From NCBI GenBank assembly GCA_030710605.1, contig CP092869.1:9211854-9275853 (forward strand): 64,000 nucleotides of DNA. The letters are read 5' to 3'. Position numbers and translations under genes: made by a program. Shown piece by piece: positions 55,347 through 64,000 of the stretch. This stretch comes from Cordylochernes scorpioides (Eukaryota; Arthropoda; Arachnida; Pseudoscorpiones; Chernetidae). The number at the start of each line of letters is the position of its first letter. Position 1 is the first letter of the stretch. The notes beneath the pieces were generated by a model that was given only the letters and a program-made list of their open reading frames with translations, was not told the origin of the DNA and did no database searches.

Positions 55347-56665
55347 TTATTGGCTTGCCAAGTTCGGGTCTTGGGAAAACATCGGTCCTTCTGATGTGAA
55401 AGCAGGCTTGAGGCGGTCGATTGACACCCACGTGGATCTATTTTTAATTTTCAGTTCGTAAATTTTGGGTTTCCTAAAAAGGACTTCATATGGACCGTCG
55501 TATGGGGGAGCTAGCGGTGGCAATATCAGGTCCCGACGTAGATAGACATGGGAACATGTCTCGAGTGGTTTGGGCACGTAAACGTGGCGGTTCCCATGTG
55601 GTTTGCTTGGTGCAGGTTTCAGAGATGCCATGGCGCGCTTGAAGTCCTCCAGCCACGGTTCGGTAGGCGAGCTTGCAGAGGGGGGGTCCTCGAAAAATGT
55701 TCCTGGAAGGGGTAGGGGCTTCCCATAGACCAGCTCAGCGGTTGTTGTGTTGAGATCTTCCCTTAGCGACGAACGAATCCCTAGGAGCACCAGGGGAAGT
55801 TTCAAGGACCAGCTCGTGGAATCGTGACAGCGAAGGGAGTCTTTCAGCTGTCTGTGGAATCTTTCTACCAGGCCGTTTGCTGCTGGGTGGTAGGGTGATG
55901 TCCTTATTCTGTTGATTCCCAGAAGCCGTGTCAACTCACCGAAAAGTGCTGATTCAAACTGCCTGCCTTGGTCTGTAGTCACTTTTGCTGGCACGCCAAA
56001 ACGAGATATCCAAACCGATAGGAAGGCATTTGCTACTGTTTTGGCGGTGATGTCCTGTATGGGTAGGGCTTCGGGCCACCTAGTGAATCGGTCGACGCAG
56101 GTGAATATGTACCGATAGTTTTCACTCGGTGGTAATGGTCCGACCAGGTCAATGTGAACATGACTGAACCTTCCGTCTGGGGGACTAAACGACTGAAGGG
56201 GCGTTCTTGTGTGTCTAGCGGTTTTGGAGACTTGGCAGCGGTGGCAGGCGCGAGTCCAAAGTGCGCAATCCTTCTTGACGGCCGGCCAGACGTAATGGGC
56301 GGTGACCATCCTTGTAGTAGCTCGTACTCCGGGGTGAGACAAGTTGTGGTATGCAGAAAAAATTATTCGGCGACAGGATGCGGGTACGAATGGTCTGGGT
56401 TTTGCTGTGGAAACGTCACAGTACAGGGAAATGTTCGTTTCTGGGATTTGTACTTTTTCCAGTTGTAGTGAGCTGCGGTTTTCCGATGTCAAGAGAGCTT
56501 GTAGCTCCTGGTCTTCTGCTTGCGCTTCGGCGAGGGATTTCTGGTCATAAGGTTGGTGATGGGAGATGGGTTCCACACGTGACAGGAAATCTGCAGGTAC
56601 ATTTTCACAGCCCGCGATGTGGCGGATGTCTGTTGTGAATTGCCCGATGAAATCGAGGTGTCGAC
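55347..56665 (-). CDS. pol: CsRn1-type Pol, C-terminal part (RNase H end, integrase)
   Basis: This frame continues the polyprotein after the break. It starts at [14 protein letters not shown] and ADFLSR (end of RNase H). Integrase follows with an HHCC domain (HNLSHPGV..., ACHRCQ) and a DDE core ([27 protein letters not shown]), then a gypsy-type C-terminal domain ending at 55347. It inserts the cDNA. The same frame is open further upstream as far as 57029, but that part overlaps RNase H in the wrong frame and should not be read as protein. All integrase catalytic residues are present. Confidence 0.88.
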
Positions 56666-59152
56666 TTGGCGCGGTGAGGCTTTGTCCAGATTTTGTTGAA
56701 AGGCGTATGTGAGAGGTTTGTGGTCCGTATAGACCGGAAATTGTCGCCCTTCCAATAAATGCCTGAAATGCTTGATAGCCAAGTATACCGCCAGGAGTTC
56801 TCTGTCGTATGCGCTGTATTTTCTTTGTGCAGCGTCTAGTTTCCTTGAGAAAAACGCTATTGGTTGGAAATTGTTGCCAACCTGCTGGTGAAGCGCGGCG
56901 CCCACAGCAAAATCCGAGGCATCTACCGTAAGGCAGAGAGGCGCTTCTGGAAAAGGATGGTGCAAGAGGGCAGCGTTGGCTAGTTGAAATTTGCACTGGT
57001 CGAAAGCCTGGAGTGCTGTTGGGGTCCATTGGCAGGATGCGTTCTTGCGCCCTTCGACCATGGCGTGGAGTGGTGCCTGAGTACTAGCGGCATTGGGGAG
57101 GCAGCGCCGATAGAAATTTAACATACCCAGAAAACGTCGAAGTTTTCCGACAGTATCAGGGATTGGGATGTCTTTAATTGCTTGTACTCGCTGAGGGTCC
57201 GGCGAGATTCCGGCGTTAGTGATGATAAACCCCAAGAATTTGACTGAAGGTTGGCCGAAGGTGCATTTGGTTTCGTTGATCGTCAGGCCGTAGTCTCGAA
57301 GGCGACCAAAAAGTTGTTGAAGATGGGATACATGTTGATTTTCTGAATCGGATGCGATAAGCACGTCGTCAATGTAGGCATATGCAAAATCCAAACCTTG
57401 GAGTACTTCGTTGATGAGCCTTTGAAAGGTTTGGGCTGCGTTACATAGGCCAAAGGACATGCGGGGAAACTCGAAAAGGCCGAAAGGCGTAATAACGGCA
57501 GTCTTAGGGATATCACTAGGTTCCACGGGCACATGGTGGTACGCTCTAACCAGATCGATAGTAGAAAATATTTTCTTACCATGCAGATGCGATGCAAAGT
57601 CCATAATGTTAGGGACTGGATATCGGTCGGGGACGGTAGCGGCATTCAGTTTCCTGTAGTCTCCACATGGTCGTAGCGAGCCGTCTTTTTTGGGTACTAG
57701 GTGTAGAGGGCTGGCCCACGGTGATTTGGATGGGCGACAGATGCCTTTCTCCATCATGAAGGCGAATTCTTTCTTTGCCGCGGCGAGTTTGTCCGTGGGG
57801 AGTCGTCGCGGTTTTGCTGCAATCGGGGGGCCGTTTGTGACGATATGATGAGTCACTGAGTGACGGGGAGGGCTTTTTACAAGATTCTGACTAGTGAGCT
57901 CTGGGAATTGTCTGAGTATTCTGGAGTAAGGCGAATTGGCGATTGTAAGGTGAATGCTAACAGCGGGGGAAGGGGAAACTTGTCCAATGGAGTGAAGGGA
58001 AGATACTGGGTCGCTCAGCCGGTGATTCCGCAGGTCTACTGTCAGCCCGTAATGTCGGAGAAAGTCTGCGCCGATGATGGACACGCCGACGTCGGCTATG
58101 ATGAAAGGCCAACGGAATAATCGTCCGAGACCGAGGTCAAGCTCAAGATGTCGTTCCCCGTAAGTGTGGATGATAGATCCGTTAGCTGCGAAAAGCTGCC
58201 TGTGCGAGGGCCTAGCGTTTTTTACTGGTGGTGGAATCACTGAGACTTCGGCTCCAGTGTCGACCAAAAACAAATAGGCGCTGCGTCGGTCCGTAATGAA
58301 AAGCCGGCGAGTAAGGCCTGCGCCGTCAGTGGCTCCTACTGACGGCGGGCGTATTCGTTTTCCTTGGACCTTGAAGTTGCATGGTTGAAGGCACTTCCTA
58401 GCTTGCGCTCCAAACTTCATATGGTACCAGCAAGTTCCTGCGTTTCTTTTTTTGTTGTGGGTCGGGTACCTAGCGTTCGGATAGCGATTGTGTGGGGTGT
58501 CCATGGATGACTTCAAAGCTTCGACTTGCGTATGCAGGTCTTGGATTTGCGTCATCAGCTGTTGGGGGGCTTCCGCGCTATGACCTGTGCTTGGTTGGTC
58601 CACTGCTGAGACCGTTGGCAGTATGGCTTCGTGTATGTTGTCTGCTATTTCAGCCAGCTTACTCAAACTTGTTTCAGAGGATGCTGCGAGAGCGGCCCTT
58701 ATGTCTTGAGGTAGGCGTCGAGTCCACAGCATTTTCAGTACTGTATCGGAGAAATTTCTTCCTGCCTGATGTTGCATCGCGGCAAGGACTGTTGATGGCT
58801 TCTGATCTCCCATGGGACGCCCATCCAGAACCTGTAAGATTTTAGTTTGTTTTGATTGACCGAGTCGTTGGAGGAGGCCTGCTTTCAGCGCATCGTATTT
58901 ACCAGAGGGTGGGGGGGCCGTTACGATGTCCGCGACGTAAGTAAGGGTTGGCTGGTCTAGGCTCGTTACCGTTGCTTGGAATTTAGTTTCGTCGCGGGAG
59001 ATCTCAGCTAGACCGAAAGCGGCTTCTAGCTGGCTTATCCACAGTTCAACGTTGTTGGGCCAGAATGGTGGTGCACGGAAAGCCAATCTTGATATTTGGG
59101 AGGGTGCCGTGGATTTTGGCCCTTCCGGATGTTCCGTAGTTGCGTCTTGCAT
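56666..59152 (-). CDS. gag-pol: CsRn1-type Gag-Pol, N-terminal part (Gag, protease, RT, RNase H)
   Basis: One frame starts with ATG at 59152, about 90 bases after the LTR. Gag (about 1-235) is followed by C241-H244-C254-C258 (CX2HX9CX3C), the CHCC motif that replaces the zinc knuckle in CsRn1-clade elements. Protease has DTG at 298-300, RT has YIDD at 593-596, and RNase H starts [14 protein letters not shown]. Gag and Pol share one frame with no slippery site. The RNase H frame is lost near 56660-56667 (CAAGTCGAC, minus strand), where a single missing base would explain the switch to the next frame. Beyond this point the frame runs to 56489 without homology. Confidence 0.9.
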
Positions 59153-59222
59153 TCTGGGGCTGTTGAAAGTTTCGTGGATGAAATAAAAAAAAATATAGAA
59201 GTGTGATTAAAATAACTTTTGC

Positions 59223-59240
59223 ATCACGTCCGGCTCACCA
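59223..59240 (-). promoter_or_regulatory. Primer binding site, tRNA-Trp-like
   Basis: On the minus strand, three bases after the LTR, TGGTGAGCCGGACGTGAT can be read. It resembles the tRNA-Trp PBS (TGGTGACCCCGACGTGA) used by CsRn1 elements, with two or three differences. Confidence 0.7.
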
Positions 59241-59243
59241 ATT

Positions 59244-59502
59244 TGTAGGATTGTTGCGTGATGTTGGTGTGGCTTGTGGAAAGGCTGCTGATAAAATTAT
59301 AATTAAAATTAATTTATTTAAAGCCAGAAATATAGAAATAGAAAAGAAGCAACGGTTGAAATAACGGCCGCCGGAGTTAGCCCTACATGTTTACCGCGTC
59401 AGTTAACAGAGTCTCTGATGACGTCCCACGCGCATGCGTAGTGAAGTGTTGATGCCGAGGCCGTCTTAGCTCGGCTCGCTGAAACAAAGTGTAGTCGCTA
59501 CA
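59244..59502 (-). repeat. 5' LTR of the CsRn1-type element
   Basis: It is the partner of 55044-55302, followed by the TSD TACT. It contains an AATTTATTTAAAG-rich stretch and GC-rich GGCCGCCGGAG. Confidence 0.93.
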
Positions 59503-59506
59503 TACT

Positions 59507-61189
59507 CTAATGGTATTTATAGAAACTAAGATTTGAGGGGGGATAGAATAAAAAATACATTCATCCAAAAATTCCATTAAAGTGAGGCATATAAGTTGAA
59601 CAGCTAAAATACAAGAGTCATATGTTAGATTAAACTGCCAAAATCACTGGGATGGTTCACCACTGATGAGTCAGGCCCTCCCAGTATTTTTTAATTGCAG
59701 GAAGGGCACGCACAATTAGAAAATTTGTTAAAAAAAAAAAAACTTTGTCCTATAGTAACTTTTTTTGTGAATACAGATGATGCACTTATACCTTATAATT
59801 AAGAGACAACGTTATTCACAAACTTGTATTTGGTTCTAGGAGCCTTTGTATAGTAGCAGCCCCCTACAAGTCAGACCATCTCGGGCTTTTGGCCAAGATC
59901 AAAGTGATACAAGTCAGATCATGGATAGTGACATTCCATTATGGCTGGCCTCTATATGGTGGTGGTACACATACTAAGTATCTGTGGCCAATATAAACAT
60001 GGTGGTTAGTTAGTGATTGCTTTAGCTGGAAGTGAACCACACATGTAGAAAGTAGTTTGACTTTTACACTTACAAGTGTGCCATTTCATTATTTGCTTTC
60101 ACTCTTAGGGTTGGACTTCTACAAGAACTTAGAGCCATTGAAGCAATTTTTGTTAGAAAAAGTGGCCTTTCCTGGATTCATTCCTATGGTCGTTGGTATA
60201 GAAAATCAACAGTTTATACCAACCCGCTGTATGATGATGATTAGAATAACATTGGTATTGTAATTTTTCTGTGTGGGGATCTATAAATTTTAATTATCAA
60301 ATGCATTAGAGCATCAAAAAATAAACAAACTGATTACTTTCTTGAAGATGGTCAAATACAGGTAGAATTACAATAGGGCAGGTCAATTTTAGATTTAACC
60401 AATAAAATTGAGGAAAAGTGTTCGCCTGTCAGATGGGTTTTGGCTACACAGATTGAATCAAAAGAGTGCAAAAATCAAAATGAATATATTTTAAAAATTT
60501 TATTTTAAATTCTCATACATATCATTTTAATTTTCACACACACACATTAGTATCTCATAATTGTGAAAAGGAACATTGCAACTTTATTTATTTAAAGGAA
60601 TTATGGAAGCTTTCCGGCAACCCTTTTATCAGCTTGATGTACATTGTTGTAAAATCACCAAATGATTTTGCATAAGGAGAATGGCACACCTGGAAAACAA
60701 ATTCAAGTTATAATGAAGATTTTGAAATGTCCATTGTACACTACATATATAGGGTTTATGTCAGAAGGGTAATTTATATGCTGTGAGGTGGCAGCTGTAT
60801 ACTTCAATTAATGGCTACAGGGTTCTTTGGGGTTTCTATTAATTCAAGGATTAGTCCTGGTTGTGATGTCCGGAGTGTAACCTATTTTATTGTTACAGTC
60901 ATATTCTGGTTAGAAAAATTTCTTTGCTGCTCTTTAATTCTGTTGAAGATTGTATTGAGGTTTAGACCATATAAACACATTTATACACGTATCATAGCCA
61001 TGTCACAGCCCGAAATGTGTTCGTGTGGGTTGTCCAAATATCAGAGAACAGGATAAATCAATGTAACTTGATTTCTGTTCCACTAGATGGCGCTCTGCCA
61101 TCTATAAAATGTTAGTGGTCAGGATATGTCTAATTGTTCTAGCCTATATACTCAGTGATTAGACAGAGCAGCGATGTAACAACACAGCA
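59507..61189. other. Low-repeat, possibly genic stretch
   Basis: There are few transposon hallmarks here apart from the hairpin module at 59634-59700, a (CA)n run at about 60535-60548 and a CTCF-like word CCACTAGATGGCGCT at about 61080-61094. An exon-like segment lies at about 60109-60190. The rest is AT-rich and unassigned; it may be intronic. Confidence 0.4.
60109..60190 (+). CDS. Possible exon of an unknown host gene
   Basis: A pyrimidine-rich TTTGCTTTCACTCTTAG acceptor is followed by GGTTGGACTTCTACAAG. The frame reads GLDFYKNLEPLKQFLLEKV then AFPGFIPM, with a GT at about 60190. The composition is protein-like (mixed hydrophobic and charged) compared with the low-complexity translations nearby. 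I do not recognise the protein and the frame continues past the donor. It could be chance. Confidence 0.25.
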
Positions 61190-61199
61190 CTAAACTGTG

Positions 61200-61344
61200 G
61201 CAGCAGACAGTGCCAGGGAGTACTGGGCCTCCCTCATGGACCTCCCAGACCTGCCCCAGAAGGTGTACATCCGCCAACCCAACGGTTCCTTGGACGCCCT
61301 GCTGCATGGAGTGGTGGCTAACCCAGGCCCCATGAATGTGGAGG
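61200..61344 (+). CDS. Likely exon of an unrecognised host gene
   Basis: This stretch is clearly GC-richer than its surroundings. In one frame most third codon positions are G or C (GAC AGT GCC AGG GAG TAC TGG GCC). It encodes REYWASLMDLPDLPQKVYIR, then QPNGSLDALLHGVV and ANPGPMNVE. A possible acceptor (GGCAGCAG) precedes it and AATGTGGAG|GTGGGA could be a donor at about 61345. About 40-60 bases upstream lies TATATACTCAGTGATTAG, which might be a promoter region. The high-GC third positions suggest selection on protein sequence. I do not recognise the family, and no partner exon is certain; the segment at 60109 is a candidate. Confidence 0.45.
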
Positions 61345-61345
61345 T

Positions 61346-61965
61346 GGGAATCCTCTTATACTTAACTTTTACAATTAAACTCTCTAATAGGATAATTGAA
61401 ACTACTATCTACTGTTCTTACTGCAGTGAATAGATGTCAGTTAAACTCTCAAAACTGCTGGAGGGCTCACCGCTGATGAGCCAAAGGCCCACCTATATAT
61501 ATTTTTTTTCATTGCACAAAGATATATTTTTAGTAAAAGAGTTTCAGGTGGAAATTTTGCTTGTAGAATATATCAATCTATAAGAAGATCCACTCCAGTT
61601 AAAATGGACGCTAAAACCAAGTACCATCTATTGACCATCTCGGCAAACTCAGGTCGGTGACAAAGCCATAACACCAGCATTGGCAAATTTAGAACACTCA
61701 TGGGTTCATGGTTCTAGGTTAATGGCCCTTGTCAGTTCAGAGCTGGCTTTGATTTCATGCAATCCCACAGAAATAATTGGTAAAGAGGTGTTTAGCTAAC
61801 AATCTGACTAGGCCATTTCTATGGCCAAAACTGGGCTTATGACTTTGTCACCTCCCTGTGTTCGCTAGTTGGCAATAGATGCAGCTTAGTTTTAACTTCT
61901 ATTTTGATGGAAGAGGTTAACTGTCTTTTTATATACAAAATATTTTCAATTATATACCGCACAAA
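61346..61965. other. AT-rich stretch with a hairpin module
   Basis: 61441-61517 carries the third copy of the GCTGG.GGG.TCACC.CTGATGAG module. No other feature was recognised. If 61200-61344 is an exon, this would be intron. Confidence 0.35.
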
Positions 61966-62276
61966 CAGTAAAACCCCTCTATAATGAATTAACTCCAATG
62001 GACTGAACTTTTGGTTCACTATAGCCATGTTTGGTTATTATTTTTACTTTTTAAAATTTTAGATGGTTCAACTAAAGGACAGCCAATACACACAGGAAAA
62101 AGCTGCCTCTTAATAATGGTACTTTATTTTAATTTCCTAAATTGGACCTATTTCCTTATATTAATGATGAATAATAGAAGTCATTTGATGATAGGTTCTT
62201 TATATCATTAGCATACATGTACCTCTATGTCAAATTTGAGAATCAAGACAAATCCTAGGCAAAGCTTTAATAATTA
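61966..62276. mobile_element. Tigger/pogo-like element, partial copy T7
   Basis: It starts CAGTAAAACCCCTCTATAAT and matches the first 300 bases of T3/T2-type copies, then ends where T8 begins. Confidence 0.65.
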
Positions 62277-62463
62277 CAATAAAACCCTATTAATTTGAGC
62301 CCAGAATATAGCGAACCTTCCCTTATAACGAACCTAAGGTAATCCCCAATTCCAATCCATTGAAAATACTATTGTTATAATGAACTTGGAGAATTTTTTA
62401 AATAACAAACTTAATTTTAAGTCCCAAAATGATAAAATCTATTTAAAATACTGGGCTTATAAT

Positions 62464-62658
62464 TGTTGAAGTTTGAGATTGAATCAAGGAATAAAAGGAT
62501 TATTTATTAAACAAAGTAACTTAAAACAAGATGTTAAAGTAGCAACATTTTAAAGGCAAGTAGGTAGTGACGTCGACCGCAGCGCCGCCATGGCCGTTGA
62601 TTGGTGGATCCCCCACGCCATTGGCTCCACGCCAATCTTTGGATCGCTTATTCCAACA
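62464..62658 (-). repeat. Copia LTR (3' LTR of a truncated element)
   Basis: This 195-bp segment has TGTTGAAGTTTGAG and CTTATTCCAACA as plus-strand ends, so on the minus strand it runs TGTTGGAATAAG...TTCAACA. The AATAAATAA signals lie in the expected R/U5 part. A GAGAGGGAG purine run precedes it on the minus strand (about 62660-62668). The Copia pol tail ends inside its first bases. Confidence 0.75.
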
Positions 62659-62835
62659 CTCCCTCTCGATCCAAAATGTTCAGGTGACCTCTTAAGTAGT
62701 GGAATTGGTTTCGTGGAAGAGGTTTAGTCATTATATCAGCTAGCTGTTCTGAGCTGCAAACATGATGCACTTTAAGTTCACCTTCTTCATGTTTGGATCT
62801 AATGAAGTGGTAGCGAACATCAACAATAATGAACT
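62648..62835 (-). pseudogene. Copia RNase H C-terminus
   Basis: The frame carries VDVRYHFIRSKHEEGELKV and SSEQLADIMTKPLPRNQFH, the highly conserved Copia RNase H ending (DVRYHFIR, QLADIMTKPL). It stops a few bases within the LTR. The 5' part is missing; upstream codons (about 62836-62896) are Tigger-like sequence. It is the 3' end of a Copia element lost by deletion rather than a working gene. Confidence 0.85.
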
Positions 62836-63325
62836 GGTAATTAATAGATTTTAAAATAACCATATTTTGAGCATTTTTCAGCTCATAGATTTCCATTTCA
62901 AAACAGTGAATTTAGCGGCATTATTTGTTTACATTTACATTCTATTTTTCCCACATGTTATATACATTTTGATATATTATACTTTTTATTAAATAGAATG
63001 TCTTTGCATTCATAATTTTGGAAATGGCTTGGATAGCTTTTGGAAATTTTGGAAAAAATAAAAATGGCTTCCAAAATAAATAAAATAAAAAGCAAAGAAA
63101 GAGGGGTTCTAAAAAAAATCCATTACTAAAAAAAATCCAATATCAAAGCTTTTCAAAGTGAAACGACACACAAAATTTTTCAGAACATGTTAAAATAAGA
63201 AAATTCAACTCTTATTATAAAAGATAAAAATGGAAAGCTATTAAAAATTTCTACAAAGAGGAATCAACCCAACTTTTGAAACAATCATACGTGTTAGTAT
63301 GCTCTTTTGAAGTGTTCTATATATT

Positions 63326-64000
63326 CAGTAAAACCCCTCTATAGTGAACCCCAATGGGACAGAGCTTTTGGTTCACTATAGCCACGGTTCACTATAGCCA
63401 CGGTTTGGCCATTTTTTTTAACTTTTCAAAATTTTTAGACCATATAATAAAAAAAAAACATACAAACAGATAAAAGCAGCAACTTAATAATGGTCACTTT
63501 ATTTTAATTCCCTGAATTGATCTATTTCTTTACAGTAATATGCTGAATATCAAAAGAAGTCATTTGTTAATAGGTTCTTCTTATCATTAGCATACATGTT
63601 TATATACAAACCTATGTATCATTTAAAAATTAAGCCAAATCCCCTAGGCAAAACATTATTAATTATATAATTAAAAGGTATAAGAGTATTTTAGAACATC
63701 TTTCTCAAATAATATAATACTATATTTATTTGAAAAAATGCGTCTAATACCTTGTTGTTTGAAAGTGAAAAGTGAAATTTGAAAATCAGAATTTTCTTAA
63801 AATATCGTTATTTCCATCAAAGGAATAATTCTCAGTGTATTCTGAATCAATTGAAAATGAATCAAAAGTATCCAATTCAGAAAAATCGGATGCGAAACAT
63901 GTTGATACGATAGCGCGATCGGTAAAATGGCAAATAAAAAACGCCAATTTGCAAAAACAAAATCGGTGGTAAAACGGCCGGCCAGGGGGGAATATCTGCG
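63326..64000. mobile_element. Tigger/pogo-like element T9, cut by the window edge
   Basis: It starts CAGTAAAACCCCTCTATAGTG and closely matches T2 (34657 onward) up to the edge. On the minus strand 63787-63917 reads an acidic tail (ASDFSELDTFDSFSIDSEYT ... ILRKF-stop), which could be the end of the former transposase. T2 has the same region with more damage. Confidence 0.7.

Larger units (their letters stand above)
55044..59502 (-). mobile_element. Young CsRn1-type gypsy LTR retrotransposon
   Basis: It is 4459 bp with 259-bp LTRs that differ at one position (C/G near 55220 and 59420) and a 4-bp TSD TACT (55040-55043 and 59503-59506). On the minus strand the order is LTR, PBS like that for tRNA-Trp, a single gag-pol frame, PPT, LTR. 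The CHCC Gag motif and the tRNA-Trp-like PBS mark the CsRn1 clade. One frameshift in RNase H is the only break found. High LTR identity means recent insertion. Confidence 0.93.
62277..63325. mobile_element. Tigger/pogo-like element T8 with a Copia insertion
   Basis: The start CAATAAAACCCTATTAATTT is the decayed other TIR. Its interior breaks at about 62463 and resumes at about 62850 (ATTTTGAGCATTTTTCAGCTC, as in T5 near 46747). The right end lies before 63326 and lacks a clear TIR. Confidence 0.65.

Noticed and set aside
61441..61517. Hammerhead ribozyme suggested by CTGATGAG
   Set aside because: The GAAA part of the core is absent and the surrounding stem is not in hammerhead arrangement.
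1..64000. CRISPR arrays, rRNA genes, bacterial operons
   Set aside because: No regularly spaced repeat-spacer units, no rRNA-like conserved blocks and no prokaryotic gene organisation were seen.

Overview
This window is eukaryotic, AT-rich, repeat-dominated DNA. No operons, Shine-Dalgarno sites or prokaryotic genes are visible. It looks like an arthropod genome, because it mixes Ty3/gypsy elements (one of the CsRn1 type), Copia, pogo/Tigger-like, Tc1-like, Mutator-like and RTE-like repeats with a C2H2 zinc-finger array using the HTGDKP linker. The exact taxon cannot be read from the sequence. Nearly everything that can be named is a transposable element, so the main content is an insertion history that can be read from target-site duplications (TSDs).

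1-23039 (up to a 638-base assembly gap): the 3' end of one gypsy element (integrase tail, polypurine tract, LTR 609-984) lies in an older, tandemly arranged LTR element (about 985-6525, resuming at 22213). A young 15.7-kb gypsy-type element (6526-22208, minus strand) has inserted into that older element. It has 1.9-kb LTRs, a 4-bp TSD (AATA), a PBS, a PPT and gag/pol/integrase. Gag and pol overlap in the -1 relation, with an A7 slippery heptamer directly before the gag stop. One homopolymer indel separates pol from integrase. The young element and the older one share their 3' non-coding region.

23678-30600: a four-level nest. A Mutator-like long-TIR element holds a second such element (9-bp TSD), which holds a 5'-truncated non-LTR retrotransposon (14-bp TSD), which holds an intact Tc1-like transposon with a 343-residue transposase (TA TSD, perfect 47-bp TIRs).

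30600-48500: pogo/Tigger-like elements (TIR CAGTAAAACCCC) occur repeatedly. Several are interrupted by truncated non-LTR copies, foldback elements with a hammerhead-ribozyme-like core, and RTE-like/SINE-like units with internal tRNA-type pol III boxes. Three near-identical 1.15-kb units lie head to tail at 43727-48470.

48500-51400: an intronless array of 21 intact C2H2 zinc fingers (49467-51281), with decayed fingers on both sides. It is the only long non-transposon reading frame. 51377-51610 is a Copia integrase relic.

52000-64000: more Tigger-like elements; a young CsRn1-type gypsy element (55044-59502) whose 259-bp LTRs differ at one base; a possibly genic stretch (about 59700-61400) with two exon-like segments; and a Copia 3' end inside a Tigger-like copy. 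The candidates for host function are the zinc-finger array and the GC-rich exon-like segment near 61.2 kb.
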